Shown here piece after piece: positions 1-8,188 of a stretch of DNA of 64,000 nucleotides; the first letter of the stretch is position 1, and each line of letters opens with the position of its first letter. The notes beneath the pieces are model-generated. The model worked only from the letters and a program-made list of their open reading frames with translations, had not been told where the DNA came from and did not search any database. Location of the stretch: NCBI GenBank assembly GCA_031414805.1, contig JANOQJ010000014.1, forward strand, positions 62,001 to 126,000. The letters are read 5' to 3'. The position numbers were made by a program, and so were the translations under genes. The DNA is from JAAFIW01 sp031414805. Lineage in GTDB: Bacteria; Pseudomonadota; Gammaproteobacteria; Burkholderiales; Burkholderiaceae_C.

Positions 1-132
1 CTCGGTGTACAGCGCCACCGTCAGGGCTATTTGAAAACGCGACGACGGCAGCATGGACACCAATTGAAAGCTGGCCCCATTGCGCGAACGTGTCGCTGCA
101 ACCAGCACAGAGGTGTCTAGAACAATTTTCAT
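1..132 (-). CDS. PIN-domain protein, N-terminal part (3' end outside window)
   Basis: The first 44 residues are visible, starting MKIVLDTSVLVAA. A hydrophobic strand followed by the D-T-S triad is the opening of PIN-domain ribonucleases, where the Asp is the first metal ligand. PIN proteins of this kind are often toxins of type II toxin-antitoxin pairs or solitary toxin-like genes. No antitoxin gene lies directly upstream (the earP gene starts divergently less than 60 bases away), so if a partner exists it is downstream and outside the window. The family call is fairly safe; the toxin role is an inference. Confidence 0.7.
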   Translation of the reverse strand, partial: MKIVLDTSVLVAATRSRNGASFQLVSMLPSSRFQIALTVALYTE

Positions 133-190
133 GGTTACACCAGTGTAACTATGAATTCAGTCTTCATGAATGCGTGTCGCAGACAATCCA

Positions 191-1318
191 ATGATGCCAA
201 CCAAACTCTGGGACATCTTCTGCCGCGTCATCGACAACCATGGCGACCTGGGCGTTTGCTGGCGGTTGGCGGTGGATTTGGCCTCGCGCGGGCAGCGGGT
301 GCGGCTGTGGGTGGACGAGCCGGGTGGCTTGGCATGGATGGCTCCGACAGCCTACCCCGGCGTTGACGTGTTCGCATGGACAGAAAACACGGTATTTCCT
401 GCTCCGGGCGATGTCGTCATTGAAGCCTTTGGCTGTGAAATTGCTCCTTCTTTTATAGCTGCTTCAGCAGAATTTATAAGGGCTGGTGGCCTAAAAGGCT
501 TTAAACCGCCCGTCTGGATCAACCTGGAATACCTGAGCGCTGAAAAACACGTCGAGCGGCTGCACACCCTGCCCTCACCCGTGCTCGCGGGTCCCGGCGC
601 GGGGTTGACCAAATACTTTTTCTACCCGGGCTTCACGCCGCGCACCGGCGGCTTGCTACGCGAGGCTGATCTGCAGAACCGCCAAGCCCGGTTTGACCGC
701 ACCGCCTGGCTGGCCCAGCAAAGCGTTCCCTGGCGTGGCGAGCGTTTGATTTCGCTGTTTTGCTACGAGCCGCCTGGCCTGCCAGCGCTGCTGGAGCAAC
801 TGGCCAGCGACCCGCAACCCACGGTGGTGCTGGTGACCGCCGGGCGGGCTGCGCACGCAGTTCGCGAGTGGACGGCAAGCCAAGGCTTGGGGCAACCAAT
901 TAGTAGTCAAATTGGCCACCATCCCCTACAAATGCTGCTCAAGCAGCTATCATTTTTATATCTTCCCCTGCTCTCACAAACTGACTTTGACCACTTGCTG
1001 TGGGCCTGCGATTTCAACCTGGTGCGCGGTGAAGACTCCCTGGTGCGCGCCATCTGGGCTGGTCAGCCCTTTGCCTGGCACATCTACCCACAGCACGACG
1101 ACGCCCACCACACTAAGCTGCAAGCATTCTTGGAGGTGATGCAAGCACCCACCGATTTGCAAGACTTTCACCTCACCTACAACGGCATGACGAATCTGCC
1201 ATTTCCCCCGTTGAACCTGCCTGCCTGGGGTGACGCCGCGCAAGCTGCACGCGCTCGGTTGCTGGCGCAAACCGACCTGTGCAGCCAGTTGATGGGTTTC
1301 GTCGCCGAACGCAGCTAA
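191..1318 (+). CDS. earP: EarP: EF-P arginine rhamnosyltransferase
   Basis: Cytoplasmic GT-B type glycosyltransferase that moves rhamnose from dTDP-rhamnose to Arg32 of elongation factor P, which lets EF-P rescue ribosomes stalled at polyproline. The family opening WDIFCRVIDNHGDLGVCWRL sits at the N-terminus. KPPVWINLEYLSAE and the C-terminal FNLVRGEDSLVRAIWAGQPF segment (nucleotide-sugar binding and catalytic region) are clear. The substrate gene efp follows 74 bases downstream, the usual pairing. ATGs at 170, 191 and 194 are possible; 191/194 gives the short leader typical of the family. The protein is odd in two places where copies of the genome's dispersed repeat are translated in frame (441-502 and 924-962). 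The first adds about ten residues before the KPPVWINLEYL block. Confidence 0.93.
   Translation: MMPTKLWDIFCRVIDNHGDLGVCWRLAVDLASRGQRVRLWVDEPGGLAWMAPTAYPGVDVFAWTENTVFPAPGDVVIEAFGCEIAPSFIAASAEFIRAGGLKGFKPPVWINLEYLSAEKHVERLHTLPSPVLAGPGAGLTKYFFYPGFTPRTGGLLREADLQNRQARFDRTAWLAQQSVPWRGERLISLFCYEPPGLPALLEQLASDPQPTVVLVTAGRAAHAVREWTASQGLGQPISSQIGHHPLQMLLKQLSFLYLPLLSQTDFDHLLWACDFNLVRGEDSLVRAIWAGQPFAWHIYPQHDDAHHTKLQAFLEVMQAPTDLQDFHLTYNGMTNLPFPPLNLPAWGDAAQAARARLLAQTDLCSQLMGFVAERS
441..502 (+). repeat. Dispersed repeat copy inside earP
   Basis: Copy of the window-wide repeat (poly-pyrimidine, TAGCTGCTTGAGCAG-like core, TTTATAAGGGCTGG, then a GGCCT...AGGCTTT hairpin). Here the core reads ATAGCTGCTTCAGCAG. 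It is translated in frame as part of EarP (residues IAPSFIAASAEF onward), between two conserved blocks. Confidence 0.75.
924..962 (-). repeat. Second dispersed repeat copy inside earP
   Basis: Reverse-orientation copy, CCCTACAAATGCTGCTCAAG followed by CAGCTATC. It is read in frame as PLQMLLKQLSF in the linker before the conserved C-terminal block of EarP. Confidence 0.7.
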
Positions 1319-1392
1319 AATCATGGGCTTTGTGCAGGGGCTCCGGCCCTTGTCGGCCCACCTTCCCTCCCCCAGAACCTCAAGCAAACCTT

Positions 1393-1947
1393 ATGAAAAT
1401 CGCCCAAGAAATTCGCGCCGGCAACGTCATCATGCACGGCAAAGACCCCATGGTCGTGCTGAAAACCGAGTACAGCCGGGGCGGCCGCAACTCCGCCACT
1501 GTGCGCATGAAGCTCAAAAGCCTGATTGCCAACTTCGGCACCGAGGTCGTGTTCAAGGCCGACGACAAGATGGACCAGGTCATTCTGGACAAGAAAGACT
1601 GCACCTACTCCTACTTCGCCGACCCGATGTACGTGTGCATGGACGCCGAGTTCAACCAGTACGAAGTCGAAGCCGAAAACATGGGCGACACGCTGAACTA
1701 CCTGGAAGACGGCATGGGCCTGGAAGTGGTGTTCTACGACGGAAAAGCCATTTCAGTCGAGCTGCCTACCAGCGTGGAGCGCGAAATCACCTGGACTGAG
1801 CCCGCCGTCAAGGGCGACACCTCTGGCAAGGTCTTGAAGCCAGCCAAGATCGCCACGGGCTTTGAAATTGGCGTGCCGATTTTTGTGGCCCAGGGTGACA
1901 AGGTGGAGATTGATACGCGGACGGGCGAATACAGGAAACGCGTCTGA
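1393..1947 (+). CDS. efp: Elongation factor P
   Basis: 184-residue translation factor that binds between the P and E sites and stimulates peptide-bond formation at consecutive prolines. The modified residue is visible: in EYSRGGRNSATV the second Arg is position 32, the residue rhamnosylated by EarP-type enzymes, which fits earP just upstream (other bacteria have Lys here). KOW-like N-terminal domain and two OB-fold domains fill the normal length. The ATG at 1393 gives MKIAQEIRAGNVI, the standard start. A rho-independent terminator follows at 1996, so earP-efp probably form one transcription unit. Confidence 0.97.
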   Translation: MKIAQEIRAGNVIMHGKDPMVVLKTEYSRGGRNSATVRMKLKSLIANFGTEVVFKADDKMDQVILDKKDCTYSYFADPMYVCMDAEFNQYEVEAENMGDTLNYLEDGMGLEVVFYDGKAISVELPTSVEREITWTEPAVKGDTSGKVLKPAKIATGFEIGVPIFVAQGDKVEIDTRTGEYRKRV

Positions 1948-1995
1948 CCAGCCGCGTAGCCGCAAACGCGTCTGACCCTGCGTCGACTTGAAAGA

Positions 1996-2018
1996 GGCTC
2001 CGTTGCGGAGCCTTTTTT
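1996..2018 (+). terminator. Rho-independent terminator after efp
   Basis: Perfect 7-bp stem GGCTCCG/CGGAGCC with a TTG loop followed by six T residues, 48 bases after the efp stop codon. Confidence 0.9.
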
Positions 2019-2034
2019 GTTTCTACAACCGATG

Positions 2035-2077
2035 ATGGATGACGTTGCCGCTTCGCGGCATCCATGACAGATGACCC
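2035..2077. repeat. Palindromic repeat cluster, left of AEC carrier
   Basis: A hairpin ATGGATG...GCCGC-TTC-GCGGC-ATCCAT (2035-2065) runs into the 12-mer ATGACAGATGAC (2064-2075). The same 12-mer recurs on the other side of the transporter at 3038 and, inverted, at 3098. Confidence 0.6.
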
Positions 2078-2150
2078 ATCACGCCGCAGCGGGTTCTTCG
2101 TCATCCCGTCATCAAAGCCCGCAGGGCAAGTCATTCATCATCAACCCCAT

Positions 2151-3029
2151 ATGGACCTTCTCACCCGCATCGCCCAAGTCATCATCCCGGTGTTTTTCAT
2201 CGTGGCGGTGGGCTACTTTTACGGGCGTAAAGCCCGGCCTGATCTGGGCGCTTTCAACCGTATCGTGCTCGACGTGCTGGCCCCGGTGCTGGTGTATTCG
2301 GCACTGGCCGGGCGCGAGTTCAAGCTGGCTGATCACACGCTGCTGCTGGTGGGCGGGGCCTTGCTCATTCTGGGCTGTGGCGTGGTGGCCTGGGGCCTGG
2401 CACGGGCCACGGGCGCACAGCCACGTAGCCTGGTGCCGGTGGTGATGTTCAACAACAGCGGCAACATGGGACTTCCGCTGGCTTTGCTGGCCTTTGGTCC
2501 TACGCACTTTGGCGCAGCCGTGGCCCTGTTTTCCATTGGCAACCTGCTGCATTTCTCGCTGGGCGCCCGCATCACCAGCGCGCACGCCAGCACCCGCGAG
2601 CTGCTGCTCAGCCCGCTGATGGTGGCCACCGCGCTCGGATTTGCCAGTGCCGCCACCGGCCTGCGCCCGCCCGATGTGCTGATGACCGGCATGAAGCTGA
2701 TGGGCGACGCCATGCTGCCGCTGATGTTGTTTGCCTTGGGTGTGCGCCTGACTGCGCTGCAAAAAAACGCGGTGGCGCTGGGCTTGCTAGGCGCCTTTGC
2801 CCGACCGCTGATTGGCCTGGCTCTGGCCTTCCCGCTAGCCTGGGCGCTGGGCCTGCAGGGCGAAGCCCGTGCACAGCTGATTTTGTTTGGTGCCCTGCCC
2901 CCGGCCGTGATGCAATTTTTACTCGCCGAGCGCTACCACCAGGAACCCGAGAAAGTGGCCGCGATGATTTTGTTGGGCAATGCGCTGGCCCTGGTGTTTG
3001 TGCCCCTGGCATTGGCGCTGGCCTTGTAG
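2151..3029 (+). CDS. AEC-family (auxin efflux carrier-like) permease
   Basis: Inner-membrane carrier of 292 residues with about ten hydrophobic segments, starting MDLLTRIAQVIIPVFFIVAV. The conserved FNNSGNMGLPLALLAFG segment in the middle and the C-terminal LFGALPPAVMQFLLAERY stretch are typical of the AEC family, which exports or imports organic acids such as malate or malonate and, in plants, auxin. Substrate cannot be read from sequence. An upstream ATG at 2064 is in frame, but it would add a non-hydrophobic leader made of repeat DNA; 2151 is preferred. The gene stands alone between two clusters of the same palindromic repeat, as if it were a cassette. Confidence 0.85.
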   Translation: MDLLTRIAQVIIPVFFIVAVGYFYGRKARPDLGAFNRIVLDVLAPVLVYSALAGREFKLADHTLLLVGGALLILGCGVVAWGLARATGAQPRSLVPVVMFNNSGNMGLPLALLAFGPTHFGAAVALFSIGNLLHFSLGARITSAHASTRELLLSPLMVATALGFASAATGLRPPDVLMTGMKLMGDAMLPLMLFALGVRLTALQKNAVALGLLGAFARPLIGLALAFPLAWALGLQGEARAQLILFGALPPAVMQFLLAERYHQEPEKVAAMILLGNALALVFVPLALALAL

Positions 3030-3037
3030 CGCCCCTG

Positions 3038-3145
3038 ATGACAGATGACCCGCGCTGCGCGCTGGGATGACGCGGCTGCGCCACATGACCGCTGACCGTC
3101 ATCTGTCATGTCGGCCGCAGGCCACGTCATGTTCGCGCAGCGAAC
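3038..3145. repeat. Palindromic repeat cluster, right of AEC carrier
   Basis: ATGACAGATGAC at 3038-3049 is the perfect inverse of GTCATCTGTCAT at 3098-3109. Further ATGAC/GTCAT boxes alternate with short GC palindromes up to the next gene. It belongs to the same family as 2035-2077. Confidence 0.65.
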
Positions 3146-3150
3146 GTCAT

Positions 3151-3840
3151 TCACCACAGCTTTTGCCGCAGCAGCACCACAGCCATCAACCCCAGCACCA
3201 CAAACACCCCAATAGCGGCCGCCCAGCCTAGCCACACAGGCTTGGCGCTGGCCGGCTGTGGGGCCATCAGGCCGTTGGGTGGGGGCGTGGCTTCTGGCAA
3301 GTAATTCAGCAACTCACCCGCCGACTCGGGCAAAAACAGCTCGAGCGCCAGGCTTTGGAGGGGCGGCTTTGTTTTGCCGGTGCCAGCTGCAGGTGGCTTG
3401 AGCCACAGGTCGACCCGCGAGCCTACGGCGCGCCCGTGCATCACATTGGCCAGCGGTAGCTTGATGCGGTCGTCTTTCCAGTTGCCACCCTGCTTGAAGC
3501 GGCCCGCCATGCGCAACACACCTTGCTGCACCCGCACCTCAATTTCGCCGTCAAACTGGGGAATATCAAATCCGGTGCCTTCCACACCGTACAAGCTGGC
3601 TGTGAAAGTGGCCTGCACCACTGAGCGGGACGTACGCACGGGGTCAAAACTGCTCTCGCGGGGCGAGCGTTGGCTAAGCAGTTGGGCCACGGTCATACGA
3701 GACCCGGTTTGGCCCACCAGCACATGATCGTTATTCAGCGCGTGTTTCAGGCGCATACCCACCAGCGTGCGGCGGTTGTATGGCCCGACCTGTTTGCCGT
3801 CCAGCAGCACGTGAAATGCTGAATCCCCTGACTTGTTCAT
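3151..3840 (-). CDS. GYF_2-like domain protein with C-terminal membrane anchor
   Basis: 229 residues. The N-terminal 50 residues (FHVLLDGKQVGPYNRRTLVG, with a following hydrophobic pattern) resemble the GYF_2 domain found on many bacterial membrane proteins. The middle looks beta-rich, and one transmembrane helix sits at the C-terminus (WAAAIGVFVVLGLMAVVLL). A Pro-rich linker precedes the helix, so the soluble part is probably cytoplasmic with a tail anchor. I do not recognise a specific function. It is transcribed divergently from the LOG-family gene. Confidence 0.6.
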   Translation of the reverse strand: MNKSGDSAFHVLLDGKQVGPYNRRTLVGMRLKHALNNDHVLVGQTGSRMTVAQLLSQRSPRESSFDPVRTSRSVVQATFTASLYGVEGTGFDIPQFDGEIEVRVQQGVLRMAGRFKQGGNWKDDRIKLPLANVMHGRAVGSRVDLWLKPPAAGTGKTKPPLQSLALELFLPESAGELLNYLPEATPPPNGLMAPQPASAKPVWLGWAAAIGVFVVLGLMAVVLLRQKLW

Positions 3841-3951
3841 AGCAATGCGACATCCCTTGCAGTTGACGGTGAACCCGAAGCCTTACGGCTTACATCTGCC
3901 CAAAGTTGCGAAGAATAACGGAGAAGCTGCGTCTCCAAGCAAAATACTGAG

Positions 3952-4854
3952 ATGACTACAACACCTCCCATCAGCCCAGCCTTACCCACCCCCGCCGCCA
4001 CCCTGCACGAACCCCCGCTGACGGACGCCCGCACCGATGTGCAAACCCAAACCAAAGTGCCGCAGCCCGACGCACGCCGCCTGGCTTTTGCCGATCCCGA
4101 GTTTTTGCTGCGCCGCGAAACCCGTGGCATACGCTTCCAGCTGGAACTGCTCAAGCCCGACCTGGGGCAGCAAGCCCACGGCATTGAAAACACCATTGTC
4201 GTGTTTGGCAGCGCCCGCTTCAAAAGCCACGACGACTGCCAGGCGCTGCTGACCGCCGCCCAAATCGTTGCGGACACCAGTGGCGACAGAGTTGCACTGC
4301 AACGCGCACAAACCCTGGCGCGCAATGCGCCTTACTACGAAGCCGCACGCGCGTTTGCGGGCCTGGTAGCCCACTACAGCCAGAGCAAAAGCGCACCAGA
4401 CCGTTTGTTTATCTGCACCGGTGGCGGCCCCGGCATCATGCAGGCGGCCAACCGTGGCGCTTACGAAGCCGGTGCCGAGAGCGTGGGCCTGGCCATCGCC
4501 CTGCCCCACGAGGAAGCCGCCAACGCCTACGTCACCCCCGCGTTGAGCTTCACTTTCCACTACTTTGCCGCCCGGAAAATGCATTTCATGATGCGCGCCA
4601 AAGCCCTGGTGGCATTTCCCGGCGGCTTTGGCACGCTGGACGAGCTGTTTGAAATCATCACCCTGGTGCAAACCAAAAAATCAGCCCAGGTGCCCATCGT
4701 GCTGTTTGGCTCGGACTACTGGAAGCGGCTGGTGAACTGGGCGGTGCTGGAGGAAGAAGGCGTGATCTCGCCGGGGGATTTAGACCTGCTCAGCTTTGTG
4801 GATACACCCCAGCAGGCTTGGGATGTGGTGCGGGGGTTTTATGGGTTGGATTAG
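3952..4854 (+). CDS. LOG-family (TIGR00730-type) protein
   Basis: 300-residue Rossmann-fold protein. The two hallmark motifs are present: GGGPGIMQAANRGAYEAGA in the nucleotide-binding loop and PGGFGTLDELFEIITLVQ. Characterised members are phosphoribohydrolases that release a base from a nucleoside 5'-monophosphate (cytokinin-activating LOG, PpnN); older annotations call them lysine decarboxylase. About 60 residues precede the Rossmann domain, and the spacing between the first strand and the GGGPG motif is longer than in short LOG proteins, which matches the long proteobacterial subgroup. Substrate is not known. Confidence 0.85.
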   Translation: MTTTPPISPALPTPAATLHEPPLTDARTDVQTQTKVPQPDARRLAFADPEFLLRRETRGIRFQLELLKPDLGQQAHGIENTIVVFGSARFKSHDDCQALLTAAQIVADTSGDRVALQRAQTLARNAPYYEAARAFAGLVAHYSQSKSAPDRLFICTGGGPGIMQAANRGAYEAGAESVGLAIALPHEEAANAYVTPALSFTFHYFAARKMHFMMRAKALVAFPGGFGTLDELFEIITLVQTKKSAQVPIVLFGSDYWKRLVNWAVLEEEGVISPGDLDLLSFVDTPQQAWDVVRGFYGLD

Positions 4855-4858
4855 GACG

Positions 4859-4916
4859 AAAAAAGCCGATAGCCCTTATAAATACTGCTCAAGCAGCTAT
4901 CAAAATAATAGTAATC
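4859..4916 (-). repeat. Dispersed repeat copy, intergenic
   Basis: Reverse copy: AGCCCTTATAAATACTGCTC then AAGCAGCTATCAAAATAATAG. It lies between the convergent ends of the LOG-family and dehydrogenase genes. Confidence 0.9.
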
Positions 4917-4931
4917 GATAGCGCCATCCAA

Positions 4932-5942
4932 CTACGCAACGTCCAGCTTCACCGCCTGCGCGTTCTCGCGCACGTAGTCACGCACCACGGTTTCAAAGTC
5001 AACATCGGCCTTCAGGCCCAGCGCCCTGGCGCGTGCGGACGCGATATTGCCCGGCCAGCTGCTGACCAGGCGCATCACCGCAGGGTCCGGCGTCCAGTCG
5101 AGCAGGTCGGTGCCTGCAGTGCCGGCCACGCGGTGCAGCGCAGCCGCCATGTCACCCACGGTGGTGCGCAGCGCGGGCAGGTTGATGGCGGTCAGCGGCC
5201 CCCACTGCGCGGCGGGGGTCTGGGCGGCGCAGAGTAAGCCTTCAATGGTGCGCGCAGGCGAGGCCAGGGCGACCGGCGTATCAGCAGGCACCGGAACTTG
5301 CGCGCGAACGCCTGCCAGGGGCTCGCGGATCATGCCGCTCAGAAAGCTGGAGGCGGCGCCGTTGGGCTTGCCGGGGCGCACGCTCACCGTCATCAGCCGC
5401 ACGTTGCGGGCCACTACAAAGCCTTTGCGGCCACAGTCGGCCACGAGCTGCTCACCGATGAATTTTTGTGTTCCGTAGCTGCTTTGCGGGGTGGGCAGGG
5501 TGTCGTCTTCAATCACCTCGGGCAGTGCGTGGCCGGGTGGATTGCCAAACACGGCTAACGAACTGGCAAACACAAACAGTGGCTGAGTTTGCAAGGCGCG
5601 ACAAGCTTGCAGCAGGGCACGGGTGGCGTCCAGGTTGCTGCGCATGCCCAGGTCGAAATCAGCCTCGCATTCGCCACTGACAGCTGCCGCCAGGTGGAAC
5701 ACGGCGGCCGTATCTTTTGCGAGGAGTTGGCCGGCTGCCAGCAGGTCGTTCAGGTCACCGCCTGCGAAGCGAATGCGTGAGTCGCGGACCAGGTCGTCGG
5801 GCGGTGGGGCGCGGTCGGTGAGGGTGATGGTGCGAATGGTTTGGGCTGTGGCACCGTTGAGTGACAGGCTGTCGTGTGCCAGCAGACTGCGCGCCAAACG
5901 CGCGCCCAGAAAGCCGCTCCCGCCGGTGATGAGGATGTGCAT
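4932..5942 (-). CDS. NAD-dependent epimerase/dehydratase, DenD-like
   Basis: 336-residue extended short-chain dehydrogenase. The N-terminus MHILITGGSGFLGARLARSL has the GxxGxxG NAD-binding turn, and S-YGTQKFIGE provides the catalytic Tyr-x-x-x-Lys. The segment VRLMTVSVRPGKPNGAASSF is characteristic of the D-erythronate dehydrogenase (DenD) branch, where the enzyme oxidises a four-carbon sugar acid. The genes usually found with denD (otnK, otnC, otnI) are not next to it, so the substrate is uncertain. The ATG at 5942 is chosen because it begins the Rossmann strand directly; longer in-frame starts run into unrelated upstream sequence. Confidence 0.8.
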   Translation of the reverse strand: MHILITGGSGFLGARLARSLLAHDSLSLNGATAQTIRTITLTDRAPPPDDLVRDSRIRFAGGDLNDLLAAGQLLAKDTAAVFHLAAAVSGECEADFDLGMRSNLDATRALLQACRALQTQPLFVFASSLAVFGNPPGHALPEVIEDDTLPTPQSSYGTQKFIGEQLVADCGRKGFVVARNVRLMTVSVRPGKPNGAASSFLSGMIREPLAGVRAQVPVPADTPVALASPARTIEGLLCAAQTPAAQWGPLTAINLPALRTTVGDMAAALHRVAGTAGTDLLDWTPDPAVMRLVSSWPGNIASARARALGLKADVDFETVVRDYVRENAQAVKLDVA

Positions 5943-5992
5943 GGTGTGTCTCCAGTTGGTTTTTGCTATTAACAAAGTAGCTATTGAGGACT

Positions 5993-6925
5993 TCAACCGA
6001 CCTGCGCCACAGGCAATCCAAACCGGGTAGCCGCCAGCGACATCAAACCGAATTCTTCCAGCAAGCTGTGCAGCCGTTGCGCCGCGCTGTGCCTTTTCTG
6101 CCCGGTGTAGCGGGCAATGATCAACTCGTTTTTCAGGCTGTGCTCCCAGCCGACCAGCTCGGTGACGGTGACCTGGTAGCCCTGGGCTTCCAGGTGCAGG
6201 CAGCGCAACACGTTGGTGATCTGGCTGCCCAGTTCGCGGGTATGCAGAGGGTGGCGCCACAGCTCAGCCAGCGGGGTGCGGGCCAGCGCCAGGGCTTTGC
6301 TGCCTCGCAGCACGCCTGCCACCTCGGCCTGGCAGCAGGGCACCAGCACCAGGGCCTGGGCCTGCTTGGCCAGCCCAAAAGCAATGGCGTCGTCGGTGGC
6401 GGTGTCGCAGGCGTGTAGCGCGGTGACGATGCGGATGCGCGGGGGCAGCTGCGTGGCTTGCGCGGCGTCGGCTGCGGCGACGTTGAGAAAGTGCATGCGC
6501 TCAAAGCCCAGCTTGTGCGCCAAGGCTTGCGAGGCATGCACCAACTCGGGGCGGGTTTCGATACCGAAAATCTGGCTGCCAGGCTGGTTTTTGAAGAACA
6601 GGTCGTACAAAATGAAACCCAGGTACGACTTGCCGGCGCCATGGTCAGCCAGCGTCACCGGCTCGCCATCTGGTACTTCTTTGAGCAGCGGCTCGATAAG
6701 CTGGTACAGGTGGTAGACCTGCTTGAGCTTGCGCCGAGAGTCCTGGTTGATCTTGCCCTCGCGGGTCAGGATGTGCAGCTCCTGCAGCAGCTGCAGGGAT
6801 TGGCCAGGGCGCAGGTTGAGTTGGGTTTCCACACCTGTCGCGCTGGTCAGCGGCGATGGTTGCTTGGTGGCTGCCGCCGCCTTAGCCACGCTGAGGCCCA
6901 ACCTGCAACGCTCCCCAACCCGCAT
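5993..6925 (-). CDS. SAM-dependent methyltransferase (Methyltransf_32-like)
   Basis: About 300 residues. DHGAGKSYLGFILYDLF is a class I methyltransferase motif I, and ALHACDTATDDAIAFGL followed by VLVPCCQ is the pattern of the Methyltransf_32 family (related to GSTCD and Trm13 proteins). The target is unknown. The longest start at 6925 overlaps the upstream DUF1415 gene by 44 bases; a GTG at 6889 would reduce this to a GTGGCTAA overlap and looks like a translational-coupling start. It is transcribed after DUF1415 and before the DenD-like gene on the same strand. Confidence 0.75.
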   Translation of the reverse strand: MRVGERCRLGLSVAKAAAATKQPSPLTSATGVETQLNLRPGQSLQLLQELHILTREGKINQDSRRKLKQVYHLYQLIEPLLKEVPDGEPVTLADHGAGKSYLGFILYDLFFKNQPGSQIFGIETRPELVHASQALAHKLGFERMHFLNVAAADAAQATQLPPRIRIVTALHACDTATDDAIAFGLAKQAQALVLVPCCQAEVAGVLRGSKALALARTPLAELWRHPLHTRELGSQITNVLRCLHLEAQGYQVTVTELVGWEHSLKNELIIARYTGQKRHSAAQRLHSLLEEFGLMSLAATRFGLPVAQVG

Positions 6926-7439
6926 GGCCCAGCGCGGTCAGGGTGCGCATGTTCGTCTCGTAGATCGCAGCCGCATCGGGGAAAGACTGCACCGCTTGGT
7001 CGATGCTGGACTCGCGCAGCACATGCAAAGTGGGATAGGGAGCACGGTTGGTGTAGTTGGTGATGTCGTCTGGTGCGGTGCCAGCGAACTGGTATCGGGG
7101 ATGAAAACTAGCCAGCTGGATTTCGCCCACCAGGCCAAGGTCATCCAGCACGTCATCGGCCTGGGCCATAAAGTCATTGAAATCCAGAAAGTCGGCGAAG
7201 GCGTTTGGCGCTATTAAAAGTGTAGTGGCTCGAGCAGTATCTGCAAGGGCTAACAGGCTTTTTATCTCATATTCCAGCGCTTCAAGCAACACGGGTGCAT
7301 CGGGCGCCTCGCACACCGCCCAGTGAATCTGGTTTTTGGTGTGAACGGCTTTCGCGAACGGACACAGATTCAAGCCAATCACGGCTCGCTCCAACCAGTC
7401 TTGGGTTTGCGCGATGGCTGCTTCGGGTGTGACGCTCAT
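6882..7439 (-). CDS. DUF1415 family protein
   Basis: 185 residues starting MSVTPEAAIAQTQDWLERAV. The CPFAKAV motif near residue 28, DFLDFNDFMAQAD in the middle and FHPRYQFAG with NRAPYPTLHVLRE in the C-terminal half are the conserved blocks of DUF1415, a small cytoplasmic family of unknown function in proteobacteria. The segment between the N-terminal third and DFLDFNDF is encoded by a copy of the dispersed repeat (7209-7264), read in frame as KSLLALADTARATTLLIA, so that stretch is probably acquired or remodelled rather than ancestral. Confidence 0.85.
   Translation of the reverse strand: MSVTPEAAIAQTQDWLERAVIGLNLCPFAKAVHTKNQIHWAVCEAPDAPVLLEALEYEIKSLLALADTARATTLLIAPNAFADFLDFNDFMAQADDVLDDLGLVGEIQLASFHPRYQFAGTAPDDITNYTNRAPYPTLHVLRESSIDQAVQSFPDAAAIYETNMRTLTALGHAGWGALQVGPQRG
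7209..7264 (+). repeat. Dispersed repeat copy inside the DUF1415 gene
   Basis: GCTATTAAAAGTGTAGTGGC, TCGAGCAGTATCTGCAAGGG, then CTAACAGGCTTTT. The order (ctatt, core, gtat..caaggg, hairpin) matches the intergenic copies. It is translated on the opposite strand within the gene. Confidence 0.75.
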
Positions 7440-7461
7440 GTGCAGGCCATACAAAGCTGGC

Positions 7462-8127
7462 TCACTGGGGCACAAACCGACTCGGCTGGGCCACCAAGAG
7501 CTTGGCCAGTTCATCCAGCAAGGCGGTTTGTATGCTGTCAGCGGGCCACTGGGTTTTGATCAACTCAAAGCCGTTGGCGTTGGAGATGCGAAATGCCAGC
7601 ATGGCCTCGTCGTGATCAGGCGTGACGGTGACGCTGCCCCGGCTTTCCACGGTGTATTCGAACCGGTAGGCCTGCAAGGTGTTTTTATCGGGGTGGCGCT
7701 GCTCATGGCGATCGTGCTTCACATTGCCCTGCGACAGACGCTTTTGCACACGCTCCAGCTCCGGCGGGAAGTTCACTGTGACGCTGCCTTGCACTGTCGC
7801 GCCAGGCGGTGGAGTTTCTTTCGGAACAATGCTCCAGGCCATGGCGATGTAGTCGTAGCACTCCTGGTTGCGCAGCATTTTTTTGCGGGCGTCCGCACGA
7901 AAGTGAGCCAGCTTTATGGGTGGCCAGGGTGTTTTGCCGTCCAAAGAGAAAGTAGGGCCCGCCGGGTTGATCACGTTGAGCTGGTCGCTGAGTTCTTTCA
8001 GATACAGCCACACGCTTTTACAAGCAGCTTCGGTTCTTGCGGTATTGGCTGCCAGCAAGGCATGGTCAATCACCTGCTCGGTTTGTAGCGCACTGGCCTG
8101 CGCTTTGAGTTGGTTGAGAAAGCTCAC
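7462..8127 (-). CDS. Conserved hypothetical protein
   Basis: 221 residues, no signal peptide or membrane segment. The N-terminal 50 residues are helical (MSFLNQLKAQASALQ) and the rest looks alpha/beta. It resembles uncharacterised Burkholderiales proteins, but I cannot assign a domain. Its stop lies just upstream of the DUF1415 start on the same strand, so the two may be cotranscribed. Confidence 0.65.
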   Translation of the reverse strand: MSFLNQLKAQASALQTEQVIDHALLAANTARTEAACKSVWLYLKELSDQLNVINPAGPTFSLDGKTPWPPIKLAHFRADARKKMLRNQECYDYIAMAWSIVPKETPPPGATVQGSVTVNFPPELERVQKRLSQGNVKHDRHEQRHPDKNTLQAYRFEYTVESRGSVTVTPDHDEAMLAFRISNANGFELIKTQWPADSIQTALLDELAKLLVAQPSRFVPQ

Positions 8128-8188
8128 GAATTCCCCGTAGATTTGAATAGTTGCTGAAAACTCGCAACAGTTTCAGTGCGCCGTGATT

